64,000 bases of DNA. Origin: Salvelinus alpinus. Taxonomy: Eukaryota > Chordata > Actinopteri > Salmoniformes > Salmonidae. Under the pieces are notes generated by a model. That model searched no databases. It was not told where the DNA came from and was given only the letters and a program-made list of their open reading frames with translations. The position numbers and the translations under genes were made by a program. The stretch is taken from NCBI RefSeq assembly GCF_045679555.1, contig NC_092087.1, forward strand, positions 26,543,367-26,607,366, written 5' to 3'. Numbering within the stretch: the first letter of the stretch is position 1; each line of letters opens with the position of its first letter. This document shows positions 36,291 to 47,025 of this stretch, piece after piece.

Positions 36291-36829
36291 TGCATGGCAA
36301 GATGTGCTATGAGTTGATTCTGGACTGGGTTGTCAGTCAGTGATTGTGATCTACCCCTCTGCAATGATGTTGATGTATTTTGATTTCAGAGAATGATGAC
36401 ACTCAGGAAAGTTCCATGGAGAATGAATGCACCTCAGCTGTCAATGTAATGAAGAGTTATGTACTCTTAGATAATGTTTCATTTGAGTTTGTCTTAAGTT
36501 GAATTTAGTTTTTATATTACCTGTATGTATTTTCAATGAATGTTGTCAATTGCTCTTGTACTTTGTCTTCATTAGAATGTCATAGTCTGGTAAGGGTAAT
36601 TTATAATTACGCTGTCACTGGGTGGGAGTGTAGCTCGGGGTTATTGTTTTCCATCCATTAAGCACAGAATCTGCTATATTCACCTTGTTGCTAACATGAC
36701 TATGGTTTGAGGATCCTCTCAACTGTACACACCAGCACTCACCACATATTTTGGGTTTTCATTAAAGGTCCAATGCAGCTGTTCTCAATATCAAATAATT
36801 TCTGGTTAACATTTAAGTACCTTACTATC

Positions 36830-36833
<4 letters not shown>

Positions 36834-36878
<45 letters not shown>
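36834..36878. repeat. (AT)n microsatellite
   Basis: About 22 uninterrupted TA units. Such tracts are common in fish non-coding DNA. Confidence 0.95.
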
Positions 36879-36880
<2 letters not shown>

Positions 36881-37169
36881 GGGGATAGATCAGCTATGAA
36901 ATTAGCATAATTGAAGACTATCAAATAACATATTTTGTAATATGCCCCTAGCCCCCTTTCCCCTAGTTGGAAGACTTGGTGTAAAAAAAGAAAAAAAAAG
37001 AAGTTTATTTCCCAATCATACTCGATTCCAAGTGTATCGGTCAATAAACGAATCACTCTAATCTTAATTCCTACCTTTGGATGTCCACAGACTAACCCAT
37101 TTTTCCCAGTACACTACCATTTTCCTTTTTGCAATACATATATTTTCCTGTGTCTTACAAGCAGTGGCG

Positions 37170-37802
37170 ACCTGTCATCCAGGGCAAGTGGGACAGAGCC
37201 TGTTTTGCATGTTAATTTGGCATTAAACGTGTCACATGTTTGTAAAAAATAATTGAGTTAAACCCACATACAAACATGGTCTTTTTTTGTTTGTTTGTTT
37301 TTTGCTTTGAGTAAGGCCGTTCCAAAATGCAGGTGTTTAAGCCTAGCTCTGCTTTTTGTGGTGGGGCAGCCTGCGGAAAATACGGAGTGTAGGGGTTGGT
37401 TCTCTAGTTGCGCCGGGATTGGCTCAGTGTTCTGTCACTCATGGGGACGCAAGCAAAATTCAAGCCACATGGTTGCTGCCATAAAGCTATATTAGAAGTG
37501 CCCATCCAAGGAGGCTCAAGGTCATTGGCCACAGAATTTTTTTTTTCAAATCACGTTATATCTACCGCAGCTTTGATTGGACTGATCATGTCAACATCAT
37601 ACTTTCAAAATCTTAGCTAGCAGTCATCATCATGAATCAAGTCGACCATCTACTGGCAAATCCTTTTCAATCCTGTTAAAATTATGAAGAGAAATTATAG
37701 ATTAAATGTATCGGTGCTCATGGACATAAACATTACACAAATTGGAAATCACAAATTCAACAATGAGTGGTTTGGAAGGGATCAGTGGCTAACTGCAAGC
37801 AT
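37170..37802 (+). mobile_element. 5' fragment of a hAT-like element with a TTF-type zinc-finger remnant
   Basis: It begins AGTGGCGACCTGTCATCCAGG. Near its end it encodes NITQIGNHKFNNEWFGRDQW and LTASI, resembling the TTF-type zinc finger that opens some hAT (Zaphod/ZMYM-like) transposases. It is cut off at 37,803 where another repeat begins. No catalytic part is present. Confidence 0.6.
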
Positions 37803-37804
37803 TT

Positions 37805-37937
37805 GGTATTTTATTAGGATCCCCATTAGCTGTTGCAAAAGCAGAAGCTACTCTTCCTGGGGTCCACACTAAACACAATACAGAATGACATAATACAGAA
37901 CATCAATAGACAAGAACAGCTCAAAGACAGAACTACA
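37805..37937 (-). repeat. interspersed repeat, first piece (split by Tc1 and Gypsy)
   Basis: It is an inverted copy of the 13,555-13,722 family (TTTTATTAGGATCCCCATTAGC, CTACTCTTCCTGGGGTCC). It appears to continue at 39,911-40,092 and again at 42,782-43,257. That would mean one original repeat was opened first by a Tc1 (37,940) and then by a Gypsy-type element (40,098). Confidence 0.7.
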
Positions 37938-37939
37938 TA

Positions 37940-39909
37940 AACTCAGCAAAAAAAGAAACATTCTCTCACTGTCAACTACGTTTATTTTCAGCAAACTTAA
38001 CATGTGTAAAAATGTGTATGAGCATAACAAGATTCAACAATTGAGACAATAACTGAACAAGTTCCACAGACATGTGACTAACAGAAATTGAATAATGTGT
38101 CCCTGAACAAAGGGGGGAGGGTCAAAATAAAATGTAACAGTCAGTATCTGGTGTGGACCAGCTGCATTAAGTACTGCAGTGCATCTCCTCCTCATGGACT
38201 GCACCAGATATGCCAGTTCTTGCTGTGAGATTTTACCCCACTCTTCCACCAAGGCACCTGCAAGTTCCCGGACATTTCTGGGGGGAATGGCCCTAGCGCT
38301 CACCCTTCGTTCACCCTTGAGGTCCAGGCTCTTCGCTGGCCATGGCAGAACACTGACATTCCTGGCTTGCAGGAAAACACACACAGAACGAGCAGTATGG
38401 CTGGTGGCATTGTCATGCTGGAGGGTCATGTCAGGATGAGCCTGCAGGAAGGGTACCACAAGAGGGAGGAGGATGTCTTCCCTGTAACGCACAGCGTTGA
38501 GATTGTCTACAATGACAACAAGCTCAGTCCGATGGTGCTATGACACACCGCCCCAGACCATGACGGACCCTCCACCTCCAAATCGATCTCGCTCCAGAGT
38601 ACAGGCCTCGGTGTAACGCTCATTCCTTCGACAATAAATGTGAATCCGACCATCACCCCTGGTGAGACAAAACCGCGACTCGTCAGTGAAGAGCACTTTT
38701 TGCCAGTCCTGTCTGGTCCAGCGGCGGTGGATTTGTGCCCATAGGCTGTCAGGTTTTGGCCAGGACTATTCAGGTTTTGGTCACTAGATGCCCCCATTGC
38801 GCCTTTTTTGAACCTTTTGTTTTTCCCTTGTTCTAATTATTATTTGCACCTGTGTGTCATTTCCTTGTAGGTATTTAAACCCTGTGTGTTCCTCAGTTCT
38901 TTGCTCAGTGTTTGTATGTTAGCACCCTGCCATGCTGTGAACATGTATTTCTCCAGTTAGATTTTCCTGAGGTACTCTGGTTTTGTTCTTGTTTGTTTCT
39001 GATTATTCTTTTGAGGTTTGTTTTTTCCCTGCTGTTCTTACCACTTTGTGGATTTTCTTTTTAGCTTGGTGGATATTCATTTTTTCTCTTGGCATTACTT
39101 TTTGACGTTGTGGATTTATATTTTTTGCCTGAAGATCTTTTTTCCTTTATTAAACCACCATCTCTAGTACTGCTGTGTCTGCCTCATCTTCTGGGTTCTG
39201 CCGACTATTAGTGACTGTTTCTCACACCGGGTCCTGACATAGGCGACGTTGTTGCCGGTGATGTCTGGTGAGGACCTGCCTTACAACAGGCCTACAAGCC
39301 CTCAGTCCAGCCTCTCTCAGCCTATTGCGGACAGTCTGAGCACTGATGGAGGGATTGTGCGTTCCTGGTGTAACTCGGGCAGTTGTTGTTGCCATCCTGT
39401 ACCTGTCCCGCAGGTGTGATGTTCAGATGTACCGATCCTGTGCAGGTGTTGTTACACATGGTCTGCCACTGCGAGGACGATCAGCTGTCCGTCCTGTCTC
39501 CCTGTAGCGCTGTCTTAGGTGTTTCACAGTACGGACATTGCAATTTATTGCCTTGGCCACATCTGCAGTCCTCATGCCTCCTTGCAGCGTGGCTAAGCCA
39601 CGTTCACGCAGATGAGCAGGGACGCTGGACATCTTTCTTTTGGTGTTTTTCAGAGTCAATAGAAAGGCCTCTTTAGTGTCCTAAGTTCTCATGACTTTGA
39701 CCTTAATTGCCTACCGTCAGTAAGCTGTTGGTGTCTTAACGACCGTTCCACAGGTGCATGTTCATTAATTGTTTATGGTTCATTGAACAAGCATGGGAAA
39801 CAGTGTTAAAACCCTTTACAATGAAGATATGTGAAGTTATTTTGATTTTTACGAATTATCTTTGAAAGACAGGGTCCTGAAAAATTGATGTTTCTTTTTT
39901 TGCTGAGTT
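37940..39909 (-). mobile_element. Tc1-like element carrying a solo LTR
   Basis: The ends are AACTCAGCAAAAAAAGAAAC and the inverted GTTTCTTTTTTTGCTGAGTT. The minus-strand transposase is in pieces: N-terminus at 39,423-39,659 (MSSVPAHLRERGLATLQGGM, RTADVAKAINCNVRTVKHLR, DRPRSGRP) and the catalytic part at 38,034-38,797. The latter shows VVGFTFIVEG-like frames, LQHDNATSHTARS and WPAKSLDLK. A solo LTR (38,747-39,239) splits it. The region that should hold PDLNPIE reads SLDLKGERR, so the catalytic Glu block is lost. Confidence 0.88.
38747..39239. repeat. solo LTR (493 bp) with 5-bp TSD TAGGC
   Basis: It starts TGTCAGGTTTTGG and ends GGGTCCTGACA (TG...CA). It is flanked by TAGGC at 38,742-38,746 and 39,240-39,244. 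Removing the LTR and one TAGGC restores continuous Tc1 sequence. There is no internal retroelement, so this is the product of LTR-LTR recombination. Confidence 0.92.
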
Positions 39910-39910
39910 G

Positions 39911-40092
39911 ATTTGATTTGATTTAATTTTGATCTCTTTTAGTCCCCATTTGGACTAATCTTCCAAGTGCCATTAAACATTCATATACAATTTATAATAC
40001 GAACACATTTTCACATATAACACACTCTTACAAACATACATAATATACTAACATAATGACCCAATAAATACTCAATCTAAAAAATATTGATT
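39911..40092. repeat. interspersed repeat, second piece
   Basis: It starts TTTGATTTGATTTAATTTTGATC and contains CCCCATTTGGACTAATCTTCC. It lies between the Tc1 and the Gypsy-type element and seems to continue the repeat begun at 37,805. Confidence 0.6.
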
Positions 40093-40128
40093 CTTTATGT
40101 AATGCCCGGGGTGTAGTGGAGGAAGAAG

Positions 40129-42356
40129 TCAGACGCAGGAGACAGCGAGTTCAGAGTAGCGCTTCACCGTGGTCGGAGTCGGCCAATTACGCACGGCCTT
40201 AATGCGGTCACACTCCATCACCACCCCCGAGGTGGAAATGCGATAACCCAGGAAGGAGACGGCTCGTTTGGAGAACACACACTTCTCAGCCTTGACGTAT
40301 AGGTCATGCTCCAGCAGTCTCCCAAGCACCTTGCGTACCAGAGACACATGCGTGGCGCGGGTGGCGGAATAGATCAGAATATCATCGATATAAACAACCA
40401 CGCCCTGCCCGTGCAGGTGCCTGAGAATCTCGTCTACAAAGGATTGAAAGACGGCTGGAGCATTCTTTAACCCATACGGCATGACGAGGTACTCATAGTG
40501 GCCCGATGTGGTACTAAACACGGTTTTCCACTCGTCTCCATCCCGAATACGCACCAGACTATACGCGCTCCTGAGATCTAGTTTTGTGAAGAACTGTGCT
40601 TCGTGAAATGATTCCACCGCCGTAGCGATGAGAGGATAGTGGGTAACTAAACTCCACTGTGATGGCATTTAGACCTCTATAATCAATGCACGGACGCAAA
40701 CCTCCCTCCTTTTTCTTCACAGAAAATAAACTCGAGGAGACGGGTGAGATGGAGGGCCGAATGTACCCCTGTCCCAGAGACTCCGTGACATATGTCTCCA
40801 TAGCCAATGTCTCCTCCTGGGACAATGGGTACACGTGACTCTTCGGAAGCGCAGCGTTTACCTGGAGATCTATCGCACTATCCCCTCCCGGTCGATGAGG
40901 TGGTAATTTAGTCGCTTTCTTTTTACTGAAAGCGATTGCCAAATCGGCATATTCGGGGGGGATGCGCACCGTGGAACCCTGGTCTGGACTCTCCACCGAC
41001 GTGGCACCGATGGAAACTCCCAGACACCTTCCAGAACACTCCTCTGACCACCCCTGGAGAACCCCCTGTTTCCATGAAATCTTAGGATTGTGACTAGCCA
41101 GCCAGGGAAACCCCAGCACCACTGGAAACGCAGGCGAATCGATAATGAAGAGACTTATACGCTCCCTATGATTCCCCTGCGTCACCATGTCCAGTGGAAC
41201 CGTGGCCTTCCTGACCAACCCTGACCCTAATGGCCCGCTATCTAGGGTGTGCACGGGGAAGGGAGAATCTATCGGCACGAGCGGAACACCCAGCTTGATG
41301 GCGAGTCCGCGATCCATAAAGTTCCCAGCTGCACCTGAATCGACTAGTGCCTTATGCTGGGAAGAGGGGAAAAAATCAAGGGAAAAAATCAAAACAAACA
41401 TGTGACCAACAGGGGGTTCTGGGTGAGTTTGGTGCCTACTCACCTGGGGTGACCGAGAAGCGTTCCGCCTGCCATCTCGACTCCCAGACGGGCACCCCCA
41501 GCACCGATCGGCCGTGTGTCCTCTCCGACCACAGCTGGTGCAGGGGGAGCCTCCTCCTCCGGTACCCCTCGGCACGGCCCCTCCCAACTCCATCGGAATG
41601 GGAGCGGGGGCGCTGGGTGGTGGAACGCATAGGACCCTCTCAGAACGCCCGCAGGCAGCCAGCAGATTGTCCAGCCGGATAGACATGTCAATAAGTTCAT
41701 CTAGGGAGAGAGCGGTGTCCCGACACGCTAGCTCCCTGCGGACGTCCTCCCGGAGACTACACCGGTAATGGTCTATAAGGCCCCTGTCGTTCCACCCAGA
41801 CCCAGCGGCCAAGGTCCGGAACTCCAAGGCGTAATCCTGGGCGCTTCTCTTCTCCTGCCTAAGGTGGAACAGTCACTCTCCCACCGCTCTGCCCTCTGGA
41901 GGGTGGTCAAACACGGCACGAAAGCGGCGGGTGAATTCCGGGTAGTGCTCCTTCGCTGAGTCTGGGCCATTCCAGACCGCGTTTGCCCACTCCAGAGCAC
42001 GACCCGTCAGGCAGGAGACGAGGACACTCACCCTCTCCGCTCCCGAGGGAGTGGGTCTCACAGTCGCCATGTGCAGTTCTAGTTGGAGTAAGAACCCCTG
42101 ACACCCCGCCGCCGCTCCATCATAATCCCTCGGGAGCGCAAGACGGAGAGCGCTGGAGCCGGGGGATGGGGAGAGAGGAGAAGGGGAATCCTGAGCTGGG
42201 GAAACCGAAGGTGGAGAGAGGAGACCACTCCTCTCCCATCGGTCCATTCTCTCCATCATCTGGTCCATGGCGGATCCGATGGAGGACGGTGGTGTGGTGG
42301 AGGACACGTTCCTCCATCGATGGAAGGGGGTTGGCAGCTGCTCCTGCTGACTCCAT
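40129..42356 (-). pseudogene. gag-protease-RT remnant of the Gypsy-type element
   Basis: Reading 5' to 3' on the minus strand: a gag start near 42,356 and a frameshift. Next comes a gag body (42,307-41,873; PRDYDGAAAGCQGFL, GRALEWANAVW) and another frameshift. A long frame, 41,827-40,559, follows with a zinc knuckle (CTSCGRRGHTADRC), an aspartic-protease site (VDSGAAGNFMD) and the RT start ([14 protein letters not shown]). Then comes a frame with [28 protein letters not shown] and the catalytic VVYIDDIL. It ends where the deletion joins the 3' LTR stub. RNase H and integrase are absent. It cannot move by itself. Confidence 0.88.
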
Positions 42357-42373
42357 TCTTAAGGGTGTGGGAT

Positions 42374-42776
42374 TCTGTAATGCCCGGGGTGTAGTGGAGG
42401 AAGAAGTCAGACGCAGGAGACAGAGAGTTCAGAGTAGCGGTACTTCTTTATTCACCACACAGGTGAAAACGACGCCACTCAAAACAAATGCCCCAAAACA
42501 CAGGGGAACTAAACAGTCCCGAAAATAACTCACGTACACAAACAACCGTGACTTACAGGCGTGTACACGAGTACACATAAAACAATCCCGCACACCCAGC
42601 AGGCGGGCCGGCTGAATAATAAAGCCCAACTAATTAACCTAACTAAAAACAGATGTAACTAATAAACAGACAAGGAGGGGGAGGAAAAGATCAGTGGCAG
42701 CTAGTAGGCCGGTGACGACGACCGCCGAGCGCCACCCGAACAGGAAGGGGAGCCACCTTCGGTAGGAGTCGTGACA
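42374..42776 (-). repeat. 5' LTR of the Gypsy-type element
   Basis: About 403 bp, TGTCACGACTCC...CCCGGGCATTACA on the minus strand. The sequence just inside it reads GAATCCCACACCC; no standard primer-binding site starting TGG is visible directly next to the LTR. Confidence 0.85.
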
Positions 42777-42781
42777 CTTTA

Positions 42782-43257
42782 TCTACTCTAGTCCCACAAG
42801 ATTTCTATGTATTATATTTAAATCGTTTTAAAATAATGTTTACATGTATATATTGAAAGTTTACTTGAGTTTATTTCTTTTTTTTAAGGGCACATGTAGC
42901 CTACATTTGAATGCATACACACAAACTATCTAGGTCAAATAGGGGAGAGACGTTGTGCCTCGAGGTGTTGCTTTATCTGTTTTTTGAAACCAGGTTTGCT
43001 GTTTATTTGAGCAATATGAGATGGAAGGAAGTTCCATGCAATTAGGGCTCTATAAAATACCGTACGCTTTCTTGAATTTGTTCTGGATTTGGGGACTGTG
43101 AAAAGACCCCTGGTGGCATGTCTGGTGGGATACGTGTGTGTGTCGGAGCTGTGTGCTGACTATGCAAACAATTTGTAATTTTTAACATCCGTTACAAAGA
43201 GTGATGCCGTCGGTATCTCCTCAACTCTTAGCCAAGAGAACTGGCATGCATAGTATT
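42782..43257. repeat. interspersed repeat, third piece
   Basis: Non-coding sequence between the Gypsy element and the Sleeping-Beauty-type element. It includes TTGAAACCAGGTTTGCTGTTTATTTGAGC and ACCCCTGGTGGCATGTCTGG. It appears to be the far part of the same repeat as 37,805 and 39,911. Confidence 0.55.
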
Positions 43258-43651
43258 TACAGTTGAAGTCGGATGTTTACATACACCTTAGCCAAATACA
43301 TTTAAACTCAGTTTTTCACAATTCCTGACATTAAATTCTAGTAAAAATGTCCTGTCTTATGTCATTTAGGATCACTACTTTATTTTAAGAATGTGAAATG
43401 TCAGAATAATAGTAGAGAGAAATGTATTTCATCTTTTATTTATTTCATCACATTCCCAGTGGGTCAGAAGTTTACATACACTCAATTAGTATTTGGTAGC
43501 ATTGTCTTTAAATTGTTTAACTTGGGTCAAACGTTTCGGGTAGCCTTCCACAAGCTTCCCACAATAAGTTGGGTGAATTTTGGCCCATTCCTCCTGACAG
43601 AGCTGGTGTAACTAAGTCAGATTTGTAGGCCTCCTTGCTCGCACACGCTTT

Positions 43652-44588
43652 TCAGTTCTGCCCACAATGTTCCATAGGATTGAGGTCAGGGCTTTGTGAT
43701 GGCCACTCCAATACCTTGACTTTGTTGTCCTTAAGCCATTTTGCCACAACTTTGGAAGTATGCTTGGGGTCATTGTCCATTTGGAAGACCAATTTGCGAC
43801 CAAGCTTTAACTTCCTGACTGATGTCTTGAGATGTTGCTTCAACATATCCATGTAATTTTCCTGCCTCATGAAGCCATCTATTTTGTGAAGTGCACCAGT
43901 CCCTCCTGAAGCAAAGCACCCCCACAACATGATGCTGCCATCCCCGTGCTTCATGGTTGGGATGGTGTTCTTCGGCTTGCAAGCATCCCCCTTTTTCCTC
44001 CAAACATAACGATGGTCATTATGGCCAAACAGTTCTATTTTTTGCTTTATCAGACCAGAGGACATTTCTCCAAAAAGTATGATCTCTGTCCCCATGTGCA
44101 GTTGCAAACCGTTGTCTTTTTTTTATGGCGGTTTTGGAGCAGTGGCTTTTCCTTGCTGTGCGGCCTTTCAGGTTATGTTGATATAGGACTCGTCTTACTG
44201 TGGATATAGATACTTTTGTACCTGTTTCCTCCAGCATCTTCACAAGGTCCTTTGTTGTTGTTCTGGGATTGATTTGCACTTTTCGCACTAAAGTACGTTC
44301 ATCTCTGGGAGACAGAACGCGTCTCCTTCCTGAGCGGTATGCCGGCTGCGTGGTCCCATGGTGTTTATACTTACATACTATTGTTTGTACAGATGAACAT
44401 GGTACCTTCAGGCATTTGCAAATTGCTCCCAAGGATGAACCAGACTTATGGAGGTCTACAATTTTTCCTGAGGTCTTGGCTGATTTCTTTTGATTTTTCC
44501 ATGATGTCAAGTAAAGAGGAACTGAGTTTGAAGGTAGGCCTTGAAATAGATCCACAGGTACACCTCCAACTGACTCGATTGATGTCAA
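43652..44588 (-). pseudogene. Sleeping Beauty-family transposase, broken
   Basis: The expected start (MEKSKEIS near 44,502) runs into a frameshift within about ten codons. The next frame has IVDLHKSGSSLGAICKCLKV, GRRRVLSPRDERTLVRKVQ, LVKMLEETGTKVSISTVRR and VLWSDKAKNRTV. There a shift occurs and the Glu after the first catalytic Asp reads Lys. The catalytic half follows in a second frame (WRKKGDACKPKNTIPTMKHG, MDNDPKHTSKV, SPDLNPMEH), then shifts again after PMEH. It is not functional as it stands. Confidence 0.9.
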
Positions 44589-44650
44589 TTAGCCTATCAG
44601 AAGCTTCTGAAGCCATGACATCATTTCTTGGAAGTGTCCAAACTGTTTAA

Positions 44651-45655
44651 AACTTCATAGGGATAGGGGGCAGCATTTCGACTTTGAACAAATTGCGTGC
44701 CCAAACGACATTTTCTCCTACTCTGTCCCAGAAGGTAATACATGCATATTATTATTACTATTGTATAGACAACACTCTGAAGTTTCTAAAACGGTTTGAA
44801 TTATTTCTGTAAGTATAACAGAACTCATTTGGCAGACAAAAACCTGAGAAGAGGTCAAAACAGGAAATGAGAACTCGATTTTCAAAACAGTGTCAAATGG
44901 GACCCATTGTAGATATGGCTGAACAAACACTGCCTAGTGCTTCCACTAGATGTCTTCGTCTTTAGATTTTAGTCTTGTTAATCTACTATAAGGGAGGGGC
45001 GAACAGGAGCTGTTCTAGTGAGTGGTCGTCAGATTTTTCAGTCAGGATTTGCGCGTGAGGGAGAGAGAGAGCTCTCGTTCCGAAGCTCTTTCTACAGACA
45101 ATGAAATTCTCCGGTTGGATCCTTATTGATGATTAATGTAAAACACATACTAAATATGGATTGCAAACATCATTTGACTTGTTTCTACGACCTGTAACGG
45201 AACTTTTTGAGTTTTTGCCTGGAGGTTTGCTCGTGCGTCATGAAAATGGATTCCTGGGCTGAACATGCTAACAACAAGTGGCTAAATGATGGGCTTTATG
45301 GAACTTTTCAGTCATTTATTGTCGATTTGGGAACCCTGGGAGTGCCTTCTGATTAAGTTATTTGAAGGTAAGTGCATATTTATAGTATTTTTGTAGCTTT
45401 TGTTGATGCCAAAATAGTGACTATTTCTTTGGCTGGTTGGGGCTCTGGGCGCCGTTCTCAGATTAATCTTTTTCCGTAAAGTTTATTTTGAAATCTGACA
45501 CATCGGTTGCATAGAGGATAAGTTTATCTTTAATTATGTGAATAACACTTGCATCTTTTATCAATGTTTATTATGAGTATTTCTGCAAAATCACCAGATG
45601 TTTTGGAATCAAAACTCAAAACTCAAAAACTGCACATAACGCGCCAATGTAAACT

Positions 45656-45687
<32 letters not shown>

Positions 45688-46056
45688 GCACATTATCGAA
45701 CAAAACATAAATGTATTGTGTAACATGGTGTTATGACTCATCTGATGAAGATTTTCCAAGGTTAGTGAATAATTATATCTCTATTTGTGGGTTTTGTATA
45801 AGCTACCTGTGCTGTGAAAGAAATGTCTGTGCTTTTTTTGGATTTGGTGGTGAGCTAATATAAATATAAGTGGTGTTTTCGCTGTAAAACATTTAAAGAA
45901 TCGGACATGTTGGCTGGATTCACAAGATGTTTATCTTTCATTTGCTGTGTTGGACTTGTTAATGTGTGAAAGTTAAATATTTCAAAATAATATTTTTTGA
46001 ATTTCGCATGCTGCCTTTTCAGTGGAATGTGGGCGAACCCCAGTCCTAGACAGGTT
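44651..46056. mobile_element. piggyBac-like non-autonomous element in the SB-type copy
   Basis: It is flanked by TTAA at 44,647-44,650 and 46,057-46,060. Taking it out with one TTAA restores the Tc1 sequence exactly (CTGTTTAAAGGCACAG). The ends are AACTTCATAGGGATAGGGGG and, inverted, AACCTGTCTAGGACTGGGG. No open transposase is present. It contains a (TA)n tract near 45,667. The family is shared with 33,199-34,208. Confidence 0.82.
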
Positions 46057-46524
46057 TTAAAGGCACAGTCAACTTAGTGTATGTAAACTTCTGACCCACT
46101 GGAATTGTGATACAGTGAATTGTAAGTTAAATAATCTGTCTGTAAACAATTGTTGGAAAAACTACTTGTGTCATGCACATAGTAGATGTCCTAACCGACT
46201 TGCCAAAACTATAGTTTGTTAACAAGACATTTGTAGAGTGATTGAAAAACAAGTTTTAATGACTCCAACCTAAGTGTATGTAAACTTCTGACTTCAACTG
46301 TACATGTAGTTGGTGCATGTCAGCCATCTCATTCACATACAGGTCGATGACCAACTGTGGGAATATCAGGGATAAATGGTGACATTAATATTGCATGGTG
46401 TGAGATATACCTTCGCTGATTTCAGTAGGTTAGGAAATCCATTGACGCTGCTCTGAGCCAGCAGTAAGAACACCTTCCTAACGGTATCTAGAGAAGGGAA
46501 GAAACACCATAACATCACTCTGAC

Positions 46525-47014
46525 TGTAACGGCGGTCCTCCTCCTCTTCATCCGAAGAGGAGGAGCAGGGATTGAACCAAGGTGCAGCGCGTTGAAATGA
46601 CATGAATGATTTATTAAATAAACAAAACGAACAAACACGAAAACGAACTATACTTGAAAATGATACAAAATAACAAAACGAAAGTAGACAGACCTGAACA
46701 ACGAACTTACATACAACGTGAAGAACGAAATGAACAGGAACAGACTACATGAAATGAACAAACCGTAAACAGTCCCGTATGGTGCAAACATCGACACAGA
46801 CACAGGAGACAACCACCCACAAACAAACCTTGTGAACAGCCTACCTAAATATGACTCTCAATTAGAGGAACGCCAAACACCTGCCTCCAATTGAGAGCCA
46901 TACCAGGCAACCCTAAACCAACATAGAAACAGACAACATAGAATGCCCACCCAAACTCACGTCCTGACCAACTAACACACAAAACTAAACAGAAAACAGG
47001 TCAGGAACGTGACA
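46525..47014 (-). repeat. 3' LTR of the repeat-ORF element
   Basis: TGTCACGTTCCTGACC...CGCCGTTACA on the minus strand, TG...CA. The G-rich polypurine tract precedes it. Confidence 0.9.
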
Positions 47015-47025
47015 TAACCCCCCCC

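Larger units (their letters stand above)
30781..36480 (+). pseudogene. thoc7: thoc7 (THO complex subunit 7), decayed copy
   Basis: All parts of THO complex subunit 7, an mRNA-export (TREX) coiled-coil protein, are recognisable in order. Exon 1 at 30,781 (MGAVTD); exon 2 31,337-31,445 (KRLLIDGD, KWCNS, EEG); exon 3 31,681-31,808 (QYQRML, FSMGKTLLVYDMNL). Exon 4 31,921-32,006; exon 5 32,214-32,271 (EYDALAKVIQ.HPD, TLK); exon 6 to 36,000 (KELQQLSHIKE). Exon 7 36,101-36,168 (LELRKKQFHVLL.TIQELQ); exon 8 from 36,390 (QESSME). Defects: exon 1 is followed by GA instead of a GT donor, TAG at 31,712 replaces a Leu, and exon 4 has a frameshift plus TGA at 31,958. The 5' part of exon 6 is missing beside a truncated Tc1, and exon 7 has lost 2 bases near its end. 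Its divergent position next to atxn7 matches human 3p14. It is probably the lost member of a duplicate pair. Confidence 0.88.
40098..42776 (-). mobile_element. Ty3/Gypsy-type LTR element with large 3' deletion
   Basis: Flanked by CTTTA duplications (40,093-40,097 and 42,777-42,781). The complete 5' LTR is at 42,374-42,776 on the minus strand. The 3' LTR is reduced to about 60 bp (40,098-40,157), which repeat the inner end of the 5' LTR (TGTAATGCCCGGGGTGTAG). Between them lie gag, protease and the first part of RT. RNase H and integrase are gone. The element breaks a host repeat. Confidence 0.9.
43260..46300 (-). mobile_element. Sleeping Beauty-family Tc1 element, copy 1
   Basis: The ends are CAGTTGAAGTCGGATGTTTAC and the inverted GTAAACTTCTGACTTCAACTG, with TA duplications at 43,258 and 46,301. 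Inner repeats AGTTTACATACACT are also present, giving the paired-repeat structure of this family. It is interrupted by a TTAA element (44,651-46,056). Its right end directly abuts the truncated Mx copy. Confidence 0.94.

Noticed and set aside
43652..44588. Functional Sleeping-Beauty-type transposase gene
   Set aside because: At least three frame shifts and a changed residue next to the first catalytic Asp.
46411..46487. Live alternative exon of Mx
   Set aside because: Although open, it sits more than 11 kb past the intact gene's last exon, with partner exons broken or missing.
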